From Clostridium sp. CAG:288 (GTDB lineage Bacteria > Bacillota_I > Bacilli_A > RFN20 > CAG-288): DNA of 64,000 nucleotides. The stretch is taken from assembly GCA_000437395.1 (NCBI GenBank), contig FR898192.1, positions 159,316-223,315 of the forward strand, read 5' to 3'. Position 1 is the first letter of the stretch, and each line of letters opens with the position of its first letter. The notes beneath the pieces were generated by a model, which saw only the letters and a program-made list of their open reading frames with translations, was not told the origin of the DNA and made no database searches. Of this stretch, positions 17,755 through 26,794 are shown piece by piece. The position numbers were made by a program, and so were the translations under genes.

Positions 17755-18054
17755 TTAATGTTTTAAATCGTTATAAGTATCAAGAACAATATTTTTTAAT
17801 TCATCTTTTTCATCAATATTATCGACCAAAAACATTAATTTTGCTTTTTCATAAGGAGTTTCTTTTGACATATTGTATTTTTTATTGCTTTCAACAATTT
17901 TAACGAGAAGTCTATTGTCGTATATTCCACCGAACAATACTTTTCTATAATACAATAAATATTCGCCCATCATTTTTTTACATGAAATATCATCTAGCAA
18001 ATTTAATTGTTCCAAAACAAAGTCTTTATATTCTTTTGTCGTTGCCATTTTCAC
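17755..18054 (-). CDS. TfoX/Sxy N-terminal domain protein
   Basis: The product has 97-99 residues, depending on a GTG at 18054 or an ATG at 18048. The sequence DDISCKKMMGEYLLYYRKVLFGGIYD..LLVK fits the TfoX N-terminal domain (Sxy family), where short stand-alone copies are frequent in Bacillota. In Proteobacteria the full-length protein controls competence; the role of single-domain versions is not known. It is followed closely by an acetyltransferase remnant in the same orientation. Confidence 0.75.
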   Translation of the reverse strand: MKMATTKEYKDFVLEQLNLLDDISCKKMMGEYLLYYRKVLFGGIYDNRLLVKIVESNKKYNMSKETPYEKAKLMFLVDNIDEKDELKNIVLDTYNDLKH

Positions 18055-18065
18055 TTTATCTTTTA

Positions 18066-18630
18066 TTATTTTGTATCATCTATTATATCTTTTATTTTCT
18101 TTGCAGGTATACCAGCTACTAAACAATTATCTGGTACATCTTTGGTAACTACTGCTCCTGCTGCAACTACGACGTTATTACCGATTGTAACGCCAGGAAG
18201 TATTGTCACATTTCCTCCAATCCAAACATCGTTTCCAATATTTATAGGTTTTGCAAAAGCTAAATGATTTCTTCTTCCAAGAGGGGATAATGGGTGACCA
18301 ACAGTTGTTATTAAAGTGTTAGGACCGATCATAACGTTATCTCCAATATAAACCTCTCTGATATCCAAAATTGTTAGATTATAGTTTCCAGTAAAATTAT
18401 TACCGATATGTATCTTTTTTTCCATTATCACAGTTGAAAGTTTTTGCAATCCAAACTTTTTCTCCAACGCTTCCAAGCATTTTTTGAAGTTGAGAATACT
18501 GTGCAGTGTAATCTTTATCATCTATAGAATTGTATTTTTTACATTGCTCAATAGCATTTTCTTTTCTCAATTCTACTTTTTCATCATCGTAGCAATATTC
18601 TAATCCTGCTTCTAATTCGGTCTTTTTTAT
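18066..18630 (-). pseudogene. Maltose/galactoside O-acetyltransferase, frameshifted
   Basis: The C-terminal 130 codons encode a left-handed hexapeptide-repeat acetyltransferase: IHIGNNFTGNYNLTILD, then NTLITTVGHPLSPLGRR and a terminal VVAAGAVVTKDVP. The N-terminal half lies in another frame from about 18630 (KTELEAGLEYCYDDE ... FNCDNGKK). The frames meet at a run of seven T at 18415-18421, where removing one base would restore FNCDNGKK-IHIGNN. The expected initiator is also missing: after AAGGAG the aligned first codon is ATA. Either the gene is decayed or the assembly has errors. Confidence 0.7.
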
Positions 18631-18651
18631 TCTCCTTAGTAAAAAAACAAT

Positions 18652-18677
18652 AAAAAAGTCTGATTTTATAATCAGAC
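18652..18677 (-). terminator. Terminator of tRNA-Leu(TAG)
   Basis: GTCTGATT at 18658-18665 pairs with AATCAGAC at 18670-18677. On the minus strand six T follow. It lies about 18 bp after the tRNA. Confidence 0.8.
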
Positions 18678-18694
18678 AAATCTAGCTATATTAA

Positions 18695-18779
18695 TGGTGC
18701 CCAGTACAGGGGTCGAACCTGCACGAGTTGCCTCATAGCGTTCTAAGCGCTACGTGTATACCAATTTCACCAACTGGGC
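18695..18779 (-). tRNA. tRNA-Leu, anticodon TAG
   Basis: The acceptor GCCCAGT pairs with ACTGGGC, followed by A and an encoded CCA. The anticodon stem TAGCG/CGCTA encloses the loop CTTAGAA, so the anticodon is TAG. The extra arm (TGAGGCAACTCG) is long, as in class II tRNAs, and the T-loop GTTCGACCC is present. Confidence 0.95.
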
Positions 18780-18927
18780 ATTTAAAATTCTTCATTATTA
18801 TATGAAATAGATTAAGTTAAATCAATCATAAAAACACATCATTTTATTTTTATAGACAATAATTATTGTATGAGTTAATATATTTATAATGTTATTAATA
18901 TTAATAACTAGATTGGAGAAAAACATT

Positions 18928-20439
18928 ATGAATGTAGGTGCGATTGTCGGTATTAGTATCGCTGCTGTTGTCTTATTAGTTTTGATCATTTTTGCTGCAT
19001 CATACGTTAAGGCACCACCGGATACTGCAGTTATTATTACATGACCAAGAAAACAAAAAGTTCTTATTGGTAAAGCAGGTATTAGAGTTCCATTTATTCA
19101 AAGAATAGATAAGTTACCACTTAATCTTATTCAAGTAGATATTAAGACTCCAGATGCTGTTCCAACATGTGAGTTTATTAATATCTATGTTGATGGCGTT
19201 GCTAATATTAAAATCGGCAATACTCCTGAAGATATAGCTTTAGCTTCACAAATATTCTTACAAGAAAAACTTGGTGGTATTCAAGCGATTGCTAAAGAAG
19301 TTCTCGAAGGTAATATGCGTGAAATTATCGGTCAAATGAGACTTACTGAGCTTGTTCACAACCGTGATTTATTCGCTGAAAAAGTTAAAGAAAATGCTAT
19401 GCAAGACATGGCTAGAATGGGTTTGCAAATTATTAACTTAACCATTCAAAACTTCTCAGATAAAGAAAACGTTATTCAAAACTTAGGTGTTGATAACATT
19501 ACACAAATTCAAAAAGATGCTCAAATTGCTAGAGCAAATTCTGAAAGAGATGTTAAGATTGCTCAAGCTGCTGCTGCAGAAGCTGCAAACAAAGCAAATA
19601 TTGATTCTCAAACAAAGATTATTCAACAAAATACTGATTATGCTTTGAAAAAAGCTGAATTAAAGAAACAATCAGATACAGCTCAAGCTAATGCAGACGC
19701 TGCTTATAAACTTGAGGAACAAAAGAGATTACAAGAAATTAACATTGCTCAAATTAACGCTGATATTGCTAAACGTGAAAGACAAGTTGAACTTGGAGAA
19801 CGTGAAGTAGAACTTCAACAAAAGCAATTAGAAGCTGCTGTTAACAAAAAAGCAGATGCTGAAAAATATGCTGTTGAACAAAAAGCACAAGCCGAACTCT
19901 TCCAACGTCAAAGAGCAGCTGAAGCAGAATTATTTGAACTTCAAAAACAAGCTGAAGCACAAAAGATTCAAGCTGAAGCAGCTAAAATAGTTAAAGAAAG
20001 GGAAGCTGAAGCTAAGAAAATTGAAGCTGAAGCTGAACGCTTTGCTTCGGAACAAAAAGCTGCTGGTATTGAAGCAGTAGGTCAAGCTGAAGCTCAAGCT
20101 ATTGAACAAAAAGCTGAGGCTATGAAAAAAATGGGCGAAGCTTCAGTTTTACAACTTATCCTTGATTCACACGTCTTGCCAGATATTGTTAAGGCAAGTA
20201 GTGAACCTCTTGCTGCTGCATATAGTCAAATTGATAACATTACTATGTACGGTGATGGAAATACGACTAAACTTGCAAGTGAAATTACTAATAACTCTTC
20301 ACAAATTATTCAATCTGTCGAAAAGTCACTAGGTATTGACTTGAAGTCTGTTCTTGCAGGATATCTCGGCGGAAAACTATTATCAAAATCAAAAAAATCA
20401 GAAGATAAGAGTGAAGAAACACCAAAAGAAGAAAAATAA
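18928..20439 (+). pseudogene. Flotillin/YqfA-YuaG-like SPFH protein with in-frame TGA
   Basis: Translation from the ATG at 18928 (TTGGAGAA upstream) gives a membrane anchor (residues 1-25), then KAPPDTAVIIT, a TGA at codon 39 (19042-19044), and continues in frame for 464 codons to TAA at 20439. The distal part has the SPFH domain (VLIGKAGIRVPF) and a long Ala/Glu/Gln/Lys-rich coiled coil (about 190-430) typical of flotillins, which scaffold membrane microdomains. Relatives usually have Gly at this position, so GGA to TGA is the simplest lesion. The rest is well preserved, so the change is recent, a sequencing error, or read through. The first in-frame ATG after it is at 19315. Confidence 0.8.
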
Positions 20440-20440
20440 A

Positions 20441-20468
20441 AAAAGCGTCGCATTGCTGCGGCGCTTTT
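20441..20468. terminator. Bidirectional terminator between flotillin and HAD genes
   Basis: The hairpin is AAAAGCG-T-CGC / GCG-G-CGCTTTT around the loop ATTGCT, flanked by A and T runs. It serves both convergent genes. Confidence 0.85.
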
Positions 20469-20481
20469 ACTATGTTTAAAT

Positions 20482-21312
20482 TTAGCTAATATACTGTGAA
20501 TTTTCTTTGCTAAGTAGTTTTTCACTAATAGAAATTGAATCTAATATTAATTTAACAAGTTTTTCTAAAGTTGAATTGCTCTTAAAGTCACTTTTACAAA
20601 CATAGTTTACTCTATTATCTAAAAGCAATTGTTCGACGACATCTTTCTTTTGAGGTTGATATACGGCAATTGATTTGCCATTCTTTTCTTTAATTAAAGT
20701 CATACAAGGAATATCAGTAATTCCGTCACCAAGATAAATCATATTTCTAAATTCTACGTGTTTTTCGTTGACTTTTTGGTTGACTGTTTTATCATCTATT
20801 AAATTAGTAACGCCCTTACATATTCTAAATAAGTATTGGGTTTTAAGAGTATAGTTAACAATACACTTAGGATAATAAGCTATACCATTTTGGTCATATA
20901 AAAATTCACAGCCATAAATTGCTTTGAATTCTTTTGCAATTGTGCTTCCTTCAATTATCTCTTTGTTGCCTGAAGAAATAATATAGTGTTCTAATTGAAT
21001 ACCTAAACTATCAGCGTATTGGTTTAAACGTTTAAACCAAGTTAAAACTCCTTCATAAAACTTAACGCTTTTTCCAAGACTATGTAAGTATTCTTGAGTA
21101 AGATCGATACCTTTTTCTTTACATTCTTTTATCATAGTATGAAGATAAGCTAATGTTGATTCTGTACCAGTCTTTTTGGCAAAGTCACCTGTTTCTTTCC
21201 AAAACTCAGCACTTGTCATACCTAAGTTTGGAATGAAAGAAAATGCTTGCATATCATCTGTTGCTAATGTCTTATCGAAGTCGTAAATAAGAGCTACTAC
21301 TGTTTTTGTCAT
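20482..21312 (-). CDS. HAD-family phosphatase, SerB-like
   Basis: The product has 276 residues. Motif I YDFDKTLATDDM lies near residue 10, motif II is SSGN (about 103-106), and motif III/IV is YLGDGITDIPCM (about 193-204) with the metal-binding Asp. An insert of about 80 residues before motif II is helical, as in the C1-cap class that includes phosphoserine phosphatase. It is probably a cytoplasmic phosphatase of unknown substrate. It is a single gene, convergent with the flotillin gene. Confidence 0.82.
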   Translation of the reverse strand: MTKTVVALIYDFDKTLATDDMQAFSFIPNLGMTSAEFWKETGDFAKKTGTESTLAYLHTMIKECKEKGIDLTQEYLHSLGKSVKFYEGVLTWFKRLNQYADSLGIQLEHYIISSGNKEIIEGSTIAKEFKAIYGCEFLYDQNGIAYYPKCIVNYTLKTQYLFRICKGVTNLIDDKTVNQKVNEKHVEFRNMIYLGDGITDIPCMTLIKEKNGKSIAVYQPQKKDVVEQLLLDNRVNYVCKSDFKSNSTLEKLVKLILDSISISEKLLSKENSQYIS

Positions 21313-21466
21313 ATGTTCACCTCATATCTATTTAAATATATTTTTTAAAAAAAAGCAAATAATTGAATTTATTTACGCTATTTTATGCTAAAAACAACTT
21401 TTTTATATTGTAATAGTATTAAAAAGCATTTTAATGTATAATTAAATTGTAAGGAGGCTATTTGTT

Positions 21467-21958
21467 ATGAACAATAAAAATGTCAATCATGAAAAGACAA
21501 AAAAGAAGATTAAAATCATTGGTTTTATCCTTGTAGGATTAGGAGCTATCTTAACAATAATTGGTTTTATAGGCTTCTTTGCATCTATGGCTAATGGAGC
21601 ATCAAGCATAGGATTATTTGCGTTCTCTTTTGTTGGATTGCCAATGCTAGCTATAGGAGCAATGTTATTACTCTTTGGATATAAAAGAGAACTTTATAAC
21701 TATAACGTTGATGAAACATCCGCTGTGACAAATAAACATGTTCAAATGTTAAAACCATCATTAGATACAATAGCTGATTCATTTAACGAAAATAAGGATG
21801 ACTATGTCATTTGTAATTCATGTGGTGAAAAGAATAGTAAAAATGCAAAATTCTGCAAAAAATGTGGTGCAGTTATAAAAATGAAATGCCCACATTGCGG
21901 TGAAGAAATAGATAGCGATTCCGAATTTTGCTCTCATTGTGGATCTAAAGTCAAATAA
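21467..21958 (+). CDS. Membrane protein with two C-terminal zinc ribbons
   Basis: The product has 163 residues. Two membrane helices occupy about residues 13-37 and 45-68. The C-terminal part has two CxxC pairs of zinc-ribbon type (CNSCGEKNSKNAKFCKKCG, then CPHCGEEI...FCSHCG). AAGGAGG precedes the start. Such proteins are frequent in Bacillota and have no assigned function. It stands alone, followed by a hairpin and two tRNAs on the other strand. Confidence 0.78.
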   Translation: MNNKNVNHEKTKKKIKIIGFILVGLGAILTIIGFIGFFASMANGASSIGLFAFSFVGLPMLAIGAMLLLFGYKRELYNYNVDETSAVTNKHVQMLKPSLDTIADSFNENKDDYVICNSCGEKNSKNAKFCKKCGAVIKMKCPHCGEEIDSDSEFCSHCGSKVK

Positions 21959-21968
21959 ATAAAAATAA

Positions 21969-22010
21969 GGCCATGACTGCTTATTTAATTAATAAGAATC
22001 ATGGTCTTTT
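21969..22010. terminator. Bidirectional hairpin terminator
   Basis: GGCCATGA pairs with TCATGGTC (one G-T pair) and CTTATT with AATAAG inside. TTTT follows on the plus strand, and a less clean T-run on the minus strand suits the tRNA pair. Confidence 0.65.
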
Positions 22011-22026
22011 ACTTTGCAATAATTTT

Positions 22027-22103
22027 TGGAGTGCTCGATGAGAGTCGAACTCATGACCTTTGCCTTCGGAGGGCAACACTCTATCCACCTGAGCTACGAG
22101 CAC
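22027..22103 (-). tRNA. tRNA-Arg, anticodon CCG
   Basis: The acceptor GTGCTCG pairs with CGAGCAC, then T and an encoded CCA. The anticodon stem TTGCC/GGCAA encloses the loop CTCCGAA. The T-arm with GTTCGACTC is present. Confidence 0.95.
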
Positions 22104-22112
22104 AAAATAAAA

Positions 22113-22190
22113 TGGCGCTCCCAAAAGGATTTGAACCTTCGGCCTAACGCTTAGGAGGCGTTTGCTCTATCCAGGCTGAGCTATAGGAGC
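22113..22190 (-). tRNA. tRNA-Arg, anticodon CCT
   Basis: The acceptor GCTCCTA pairs with TGGGAGC (one G-T pair), then G and an encoded CCA. The anticodon stem AACGC/GCGTT encloses CTCCTAA. It lies 9 bp from the preceding tRNA-Arg gene and is probably co-transcribed with it. Confidence 0.95.
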
Positions 22191-22298
22191 ACAAAACTAA
22201 TTATAACAATTTCATCTCAATTTTTATAGGAAAACAAATCTTATTTTCCATATATATAGTGATGGTAAAAAATAATTTTCTGTCAGAAAGGAATTGTT

Positions 22299-22376
22299 AT
22301 GAGTATTTTTAAATATATGTTTGTTTACAATTTTAAAAGAACAAGTATTAATCAAATTTGGTTAGAAAAATCTTAA
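22299..22376 (+). CDS. Possible 25-residue peptide
   Basis: ATG at 22299 has AAAGGA 8 bases upstream and the frame closes at 22376. The product is basic and aromatic (MSIFKYMFVYNFKRTSINQI as its first 20 residues). It has no recognised relative and may be chance, but the ribosome binding site is good and the space is otherwise empty. Confidence 0.3.
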   Translation: MSIFKYMFVYNFKRTSINQIWLEKS

Positions 22377-22385
22377 TTGTGAATA

Positions 22386-22874
22386 CTAATTGATATTTAT
22401 ATGTTTTTGGCTTAAAAATGTTTTAAATTCATCAAAAGAGCAATCTGTGAATCCATTTTTATCTATGATAATAGGATCGGCATTTGTTACTAGCACTAAA
22501 TAATTACCTACATAATATGTCTTTGTTATTCTTGAATATGAAACAGCATGCGAATTATCTTCCATAGTTATTTTTATGAAATCTTTATCAAATATATATT
22601 CAACTACATAGACATCTTTATTACCTTTTTTACCCCAAGATAAGGCTTTACCAAAAAAGTATATGCTATAAATAACAACGGCAATAACAATTATTATAGG
22701 TAAAATGATACCTAATATTTCATTTGTTGATCGATAGACACAAAATAAAACGACAGCAGCTATAATCGAAAAAATAGAATATGTAAGATATTTAGTTATT
22801 GATTGGCCACTTAATTGTATTTCCTTTTTAACAGTTAAGATAAATTCATCATTTAATTTTGTCTTATTTGTCAT
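22386..22874 (-). CDS. YcxB-like membrane protein
   Basis: The product has 162 residues. Two membrane helices lie at about 28-48 and 53-74. The C-terminal soluble part (FIKITMEDNSHAVSYSRITK, then YLVLVTNADPIIIDKNGF) fits the YcxB C-terminal domain. Function unknown. The gene overlaps the preceding ASCH gene by 11 bp. Confidence 0.7.
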   Translation of the reverse strand: MTNKTKLNDEFILTVKKEIQLSGQSITKYLTYSIFSIIAAVVLFCVYRSTNEILGIILPIIIVIAVVIYSIYFFGKALSWGKKGNKDVYVVEYIFDKDFIKITMEDNSHAVSYSRITKTYYVGNYLVLVTNADPIIIDKNGFTDCSFDEFKTFLSQKHININ

Positions 22875-23220
22875 AGCATTCTCCTATTAATTTAATTTCT
22901 ATAGCTAATGCGCCATATTTAGCAATTTGATCTTTTGAATAATATTGTTCCATATCTTTTGGGTCAGCTACTTCATTTTCTAAGTAACCTATAGAAGCCT
23001 TGGAGTGGTGTTTGTATAATTCATCAAATGAATTATACCTATAAAGATTTGTCACTAAAACTTTAAGCTTTAAAGAAGGGTCATCTCTATGAGTGAAAAT
23101 TATATAATCATTTACTTTTAAGTTTTTTCTACGTTCGTCATCTAAGCGCATTTCGATATTCTTTTGCCTAGATTTTATCATTTTATATGGTAAATTAGCT
23201 AAATTCATATAATATATCAT
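22864..23220 (-). CDS. ASCH-domain protein
   Basis: The product has 118 residues from the ATG at 23220, with GGAGA upstream (an upstream TTG would add four residues). KSRQKNIEMRLDDERRKNL and NDYIIFTHRDD are the RNA-binding-like ASCH signature (related to the PUA fold). The domain is thought to bind RNA or modified nucleosides; N4-acetylcytidine hydrolysis is known for some small members. Translationally coupled to the YcxB-like gene. Confidence 0.78.
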   Translation of the reverse strand: MIYYMNLANLPYKMIKSRQKNIEMRLDDERRKNLKVNDYIIFTHRDDPSLKLKVLVTNLYRYNSFDELYKHHSKASIGYLENEVADPKDMEQYYSKDQIAKYGALAIEIKLIGECYDK

Positions 23221-23304
23221 TTTATTCTCCAATCAATTGATAGTTTACAACAACATTAAAAATAATAAAACAAGATTATTTTAAAAGTAATATGAAAGGA
23301 TAAT

Positions 23305-25209
23305 ATGAAAAAATATAAAATAATAGCATTGACAATATTTGCTGCACAATTATGTGTTTCAACATATATGCCAAGCAAAATTAATAATGAAAAAATAAAA
23401 AACTACAATAGTATTAATTTAAGAGATGAAAACAAAAATATATTTGATTACATGCCAGAAGTTACGATCAATAATGAAAGTCGTAAAGTAACTTTCTCTG
23501 ATTTAAAACCATATGGCGAACCGATAGATTATTTTGAGTATGTTGCTAAAGTAAAAGGGATTGGTACGACATCTGAAGAAGGAAAAAATTGGTGTCGCGA
23601 TAATCCTTATGATGTTGGTGATCCAGATGTTGATTATTATAACTGTCTACCATTTGAATTTGGCACAGAGAATAGCAACAAAATATATGAAATACCAAAA
23701 GCAAATAACAAAATAATTGTTTTGCGTTTGATTAATTTTCCAATAACGCAAGCTGATTGTTTATATGGCTATATTGAAGATTACAACAAGAGTTCTATGG
23801 ATCAAGATTCTTATTTTGGTATGATAAATAATACAAATCAAAACTTAGATCAAATCGAAGATGACTCGTTAGAAAATAGATATCCTTTTTTTGATCAACT
23901 TCCATATGTTTATAGTCCTATCCCAAACTATTATGATAAAATCAACCCATTTATTGTTAACTTTATTGGAAAAATAGACTTTGATTTTATTATGGGATCT
24001 GGTGATTTAGATATTGAAATTTCTACTCTTTTAGATGAAATAGATGAATTAGGAACTTTTAAAGTCCAACCATATATTGTTGATGGATATCAGTATGACA
24101 ATATAATGCATGATGGAGATAAAAAAGATGTATATGTCAATATTGATGATAAGTTAACTCAAGATCAAATTATAGAACAAGTAAAAGCACAAGATGTTTT
24201 AGGAAAAGAATTAAAAATAATTGTAGAAAGTTCTACATATCAAAATAATAAAGTAGGTAATTATAGTATTATTTTAAAAGCTACCGATTCATATGGACTA
24301 GAATCAAAAATAGAATTAAAAGTACATGTAATTGATATTACAGCTCCAAAAATTGTTCAAAATAAAGATGTTAGAATACCATATGGTCAAAAAATAACAG
24401 AACAAGAATTGCTAGCATACTTTACCATAACGGATAATGTTGGGGTAATTTCAAATAAATTTATTTTACCAACAGGATTTGAGTTTGATAAAGCATTAAG
24501 CTATGGAAAATATAATTTGACACTTGAATCAAAAGACAGTAGTTCAAATACAAAAAGATTTTCGTTTGTAGTAGATGTTTATGATGGTACTGCTCCTGTA
24601 TTTAGTAGAAAAAATGGTCAAATCTCAGATCCAATTACTGTAGGATATTCTGAATCTTTAAATTACGATATTAATAATATTATTAATTTATTTGAAGCTG
24701 TTGATGCCATAGATGGAAACTGTGATATTTATCTTAAATCTGGAAGATTAAAAATGATAATAGGCTCTCATGTCTTAGTTTTAGGTGCTAAAGATAAGGT
24801 TAATAACGAAAGTACATTAAGTATAGTTGTAACTGTTGTAAATGATATTCCTCCTATTTTTATTTTAAGCGATAAGATTATTCAAACTTCACCTGCTAGA
24901 CCATTAACAGTTGAACAAATTAAACAAGTCTTAGAAAATCATATTTTAAAGAACAATTTTGTAAAAAATATAGAATTTGATGCATCTGAATATTTAAATA
25001 ACACTGATGTTGAAGGCGAATATATAGTTAGCTATAGTTATTTAAATCAAAATAACGAAAAAGTTGAAGATACTTTTGAAATTATTGTTAAAGGTGATAG
25101 CCAAGCAAAAAATACTAGAGTTTCAATTTGGACAAAAATTAGAATCTTTTTTGAAAAGTTATGGAACTGGATTTGTGGCCGAGGATTTAAAGCAAACAGT
25201 GAATTATAA
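23305..25209 (+). CDS. Secreted protein with Ig-like repeats
   Basis: The 634-aa protein has a signal peptide (residues about 1-20, no lipobox). The N-terminal 240 residues are unassigned and acidic. Three Ig-like (HYR/DUF5011-type) modules follow at about 255-345, 345-425 and 428-515, each joined by a linker of the type VIDITAPKIV or DVYDGTAPVF. A fourth beta-rich segment leads to a basic, Trp-rich tail (TKIRIFFEKLWNWICG). No LPxTG sorting signal is visible. It is probably an extracellular adhesion or binding protein. Confidence 0.65.
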   Translation: MKKYKIIALTIFAAQLCVSTYMPSKINNEKIKNYNSINLRDENKNIFDYMPEVTINNESRKVTFSDLKPYGEPIDYFEYVAKVKGIGTTSEEGKNWCRDNPYDVGDPDVDYYNCLPFEFGTENSNKIYEIPKANNKIIVLRLINFPITQADCLYGYIEDYNKSSMDQDSYFGMINNTNQNLDQIEDDSLENRYPFFDQLPYVYSPIPNYYDKINPFIVNFIGKIDFDFIMGSGDLDIEISTLLDEIDELGTFKVQPYIVDGYQYDNIMHDGDKKDVYVNIDDKLTQDQIIEQVKAQDVLGKELKIIVESSTYQNNKVGNYSIILKATDSYGLESKIELKVHVIDITAPKIVQNKDVRIPYGQKITEQELLAYFTITDNVGVISNKFILPTGFEFDKALSYGKYNLTLESKDSSSNTKRFSFVVDVYDGTAPVFSRKNGQISDPITVGYSESLNYDINNIINLFEAVDAIDGNCDIYLKSGRLKMIIGSHVLVLGAKDKVNNESTLSIVVTVVNDIPPIFILSDKIIQTSPARPLTVEQIKQVLENHILKNNFVKNIEFDASEYLNNTDVEGEYIVSYSYLNQNNEKVEDTFEIIVKGDSQAKNTRVSIWTKIRIFFEKLWNWICGRGFKANSEL

Positions 25210-25212
25210 ATT

Positions 25213-25920
25213 TTATTTGTTTAAAGCTTGATCTTTTTGCATCTTTTTCCAACAATAAAAACCATATAAATCGTTTATTAAAAACATTGTAAAACAAAAG
25301 ATCATAGGTAAATATGATATGTTATCTATTGATGCAAGTGACCATAAAACAATTAATACAATATCGTTAAGCATATACGCTATAGCATAATATGGATTTC
25401 TTAGAAACATTAAAGCAGCTGCTAGGAAACTTGTCGCTATTGAAATAGTACTAAATATAATATTTGGAGTGTTAAAGTAACTAAGGACAAAGTAGAAAAT
25501 TGTTGTAACAACAATAGTTGCAATTAATAAAAATAAAATTGATTTTCTTGTTAATTTTGCAACTTCTACTTGTCCTTTGTCTTTATAAGGATGTTTTAAC
25601 CATGAAATTATGGATACTATCGCTATTGGCAAAGTCATGCATAAATATGTAATCATTTCACCATAGTAATGAAATTGAAAAGAAACTATTGCATATAAAA
25701 TGCTAAAAACAACAGTTAATATTTGTCCAAGAATATGACCTTTAGCGACAAATATTAAACAAGTTACTCCAACTACAGGAGCAAGGATTGTGATTAGTTG
25801 ATATTGACCACTAAGTAAATAAGAACTAATAACGACAACTAAAGAAATTATCCATAGTATAATTTCTTTTAAATTAAGAACTTTAAAAGTATTTTTCATA
25901 ATAACCATATTATTTTGCAT
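25213..25920 (-). CDS. pnuC: PnuC-like nicotinamide riboside transporter
   Basis: The product is about 235 residues with seven or more membrane helices. The C-terminal block MFCFTMFLINDLYGFYCWKKM and the central YFNTPNIIFSTISIATSFLA fit the PnuC family, which carries vitamin B3 ribosides into the cell by facilitated diffusion. The start is uncertain: in-frame ATGs at 25920, 25908 and 25899 all lack a clear ribosome binding site. Together with the pncB gene at 39581 it suggests reliance on salvaged NAD precursors. Confidence 0.78.
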   Translation of the reverse strand: MQNNMVIMKNTFKVLNLKEIILWIISLVVVISSYLLSGQYQLITILAPVVGVTCLIFVAKGHILGQILTVVFSILYAIVSFQFHYYGEMITYLCMTLPIAIVSIISWLKHPYKDKGQVEVAKLTRKSILFLLIATIVVTTIFYFVLSYFNTPNIIFSTISIATSFLAAALMFLRNPYYAIAYMLNDIVLIVLWSLASIDNISYLPMIFCFTMFLINDLYGFYCWKKMQKDQALNK

Positions 25921-25944
25921 GCAAAAAGAATTTTATTCAAGCTT

Positions 25945-26742
25945 TTAATCTATTAAAGATAAACTTTTTAATGCGTTATAAATACCATCATTATCGTTGC
26001 TGTCAGTATGAAGCTTAATTAGCTTTTTTAATTCGTCAGGAGCATTATCCATTAAATAGCCTTTTGAAACTGTAGTTAACATTTCAAAATCGTTATAGTT
26101 ATCGCCGAAAGCTATAGTGTTGTTTATAGAAATATTCCATAATTGACAAAGCTTGTGTATAGCTGTGGCTTTAGTTATATTTTTCTCCATTATTTCAAGT
26201 AATATTGGAGATGATTTAACAATTGAAAAGTTTGGGAAATTATCTTTAATTTCTTTTTCTATTTCAAGAATTTTATCTGGGTTACAAATACAAAGAATTT
26301 TATGGATTTCATCAGAAGTGATGGAATTTATATCTCCTTCAATTGATGTTGCTTCAACTATTCGTTCTTCGCGTTTTATTCGTTTATCTGTTCTATCTTT
26401 GACAACCCATTCATCAAAAGAATATAGACACCAAGTTAAATCAAAATTTCTTTCTTCAATGAAAGAAATTATTTTCCTTGCATTATCTTTATCCATACCT
26501 TTATGGTAAAGAACTTCTTTATTTGAATCTAAAATTAAGGCACCGCTATAAGATATTATAGAGCAATTAAAATTATTCTTTAGTAATATAGGATATATTC
26601 CAGATGGACTTCTTGCTGAAATAATTACAAATGGAACATCTTTTATTTGCATTTTTTTAATTGCTACTAAAGTGTTTGGAAGTACTTTATGATTTGAATC
26701 TAATAAAGTTCCATCGACATCACTAAACACAATCTTATCCAT
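25945..26742 (-). CDS. Cof-type HAD phosphatase
   Basis: The product has 265 residues. Motif I is FSDVDGTLLDSNH at the N-terminus, ISARSP is motif II, and AFGDNYNDFEML near residue 215 is motif III/IV. This Cof/YbjI subfamily dephosphorylates sugar phosphates and cofactors; the exact substrate is unknown. The ribosome binding site lies within the hairpin at 26749-26781. Confidence 0.85.
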   Translation of the reverse strand: MDKIVFSDVDGTLLDSNHKVLPNTLVAIKKMQIKDVPFVIISARSPSGIYPILLKNNFNCSIISYSGALILDSNKEVLYHKGMDKDNARKIISFIEERNFDLTWCLYSFDEWVVKDRTDKRIKREERIVEATSIEGDINSITSDEIHKILCICNPDKILEIEKEIKDNFPNFSIVKSSPILLEIMEKNITKATAIHKLCQLWNISINNTIAFGDNYNDFEMLTTVSKGYLMDNAPDELKKLIKLHTDSNDNDGIYNALKSLSLID

Positions 26743-26748
26743 AAAAAA

Positions 26749-26781
26749 CTCCTTTTGATATTTTTATTATATCAAAAAGAG
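26749..26781 (-). promoter_or_regulatory. Hairpin that includes the HAD gene's ribosome binding site
   Basis: The arms at 26749-26761 and 26769-26781 pair over 13 bp with one G-T. On the minus strand the second arm contains AAAAGGAG, the site for the ATG at 26742, and six T follow. It could be a terminator for the upstream reductase gene and at the same time mask the ribosome binding site. Confidence 0.55.
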
Positions 26782-26794
26782 TATAAATTTACTT

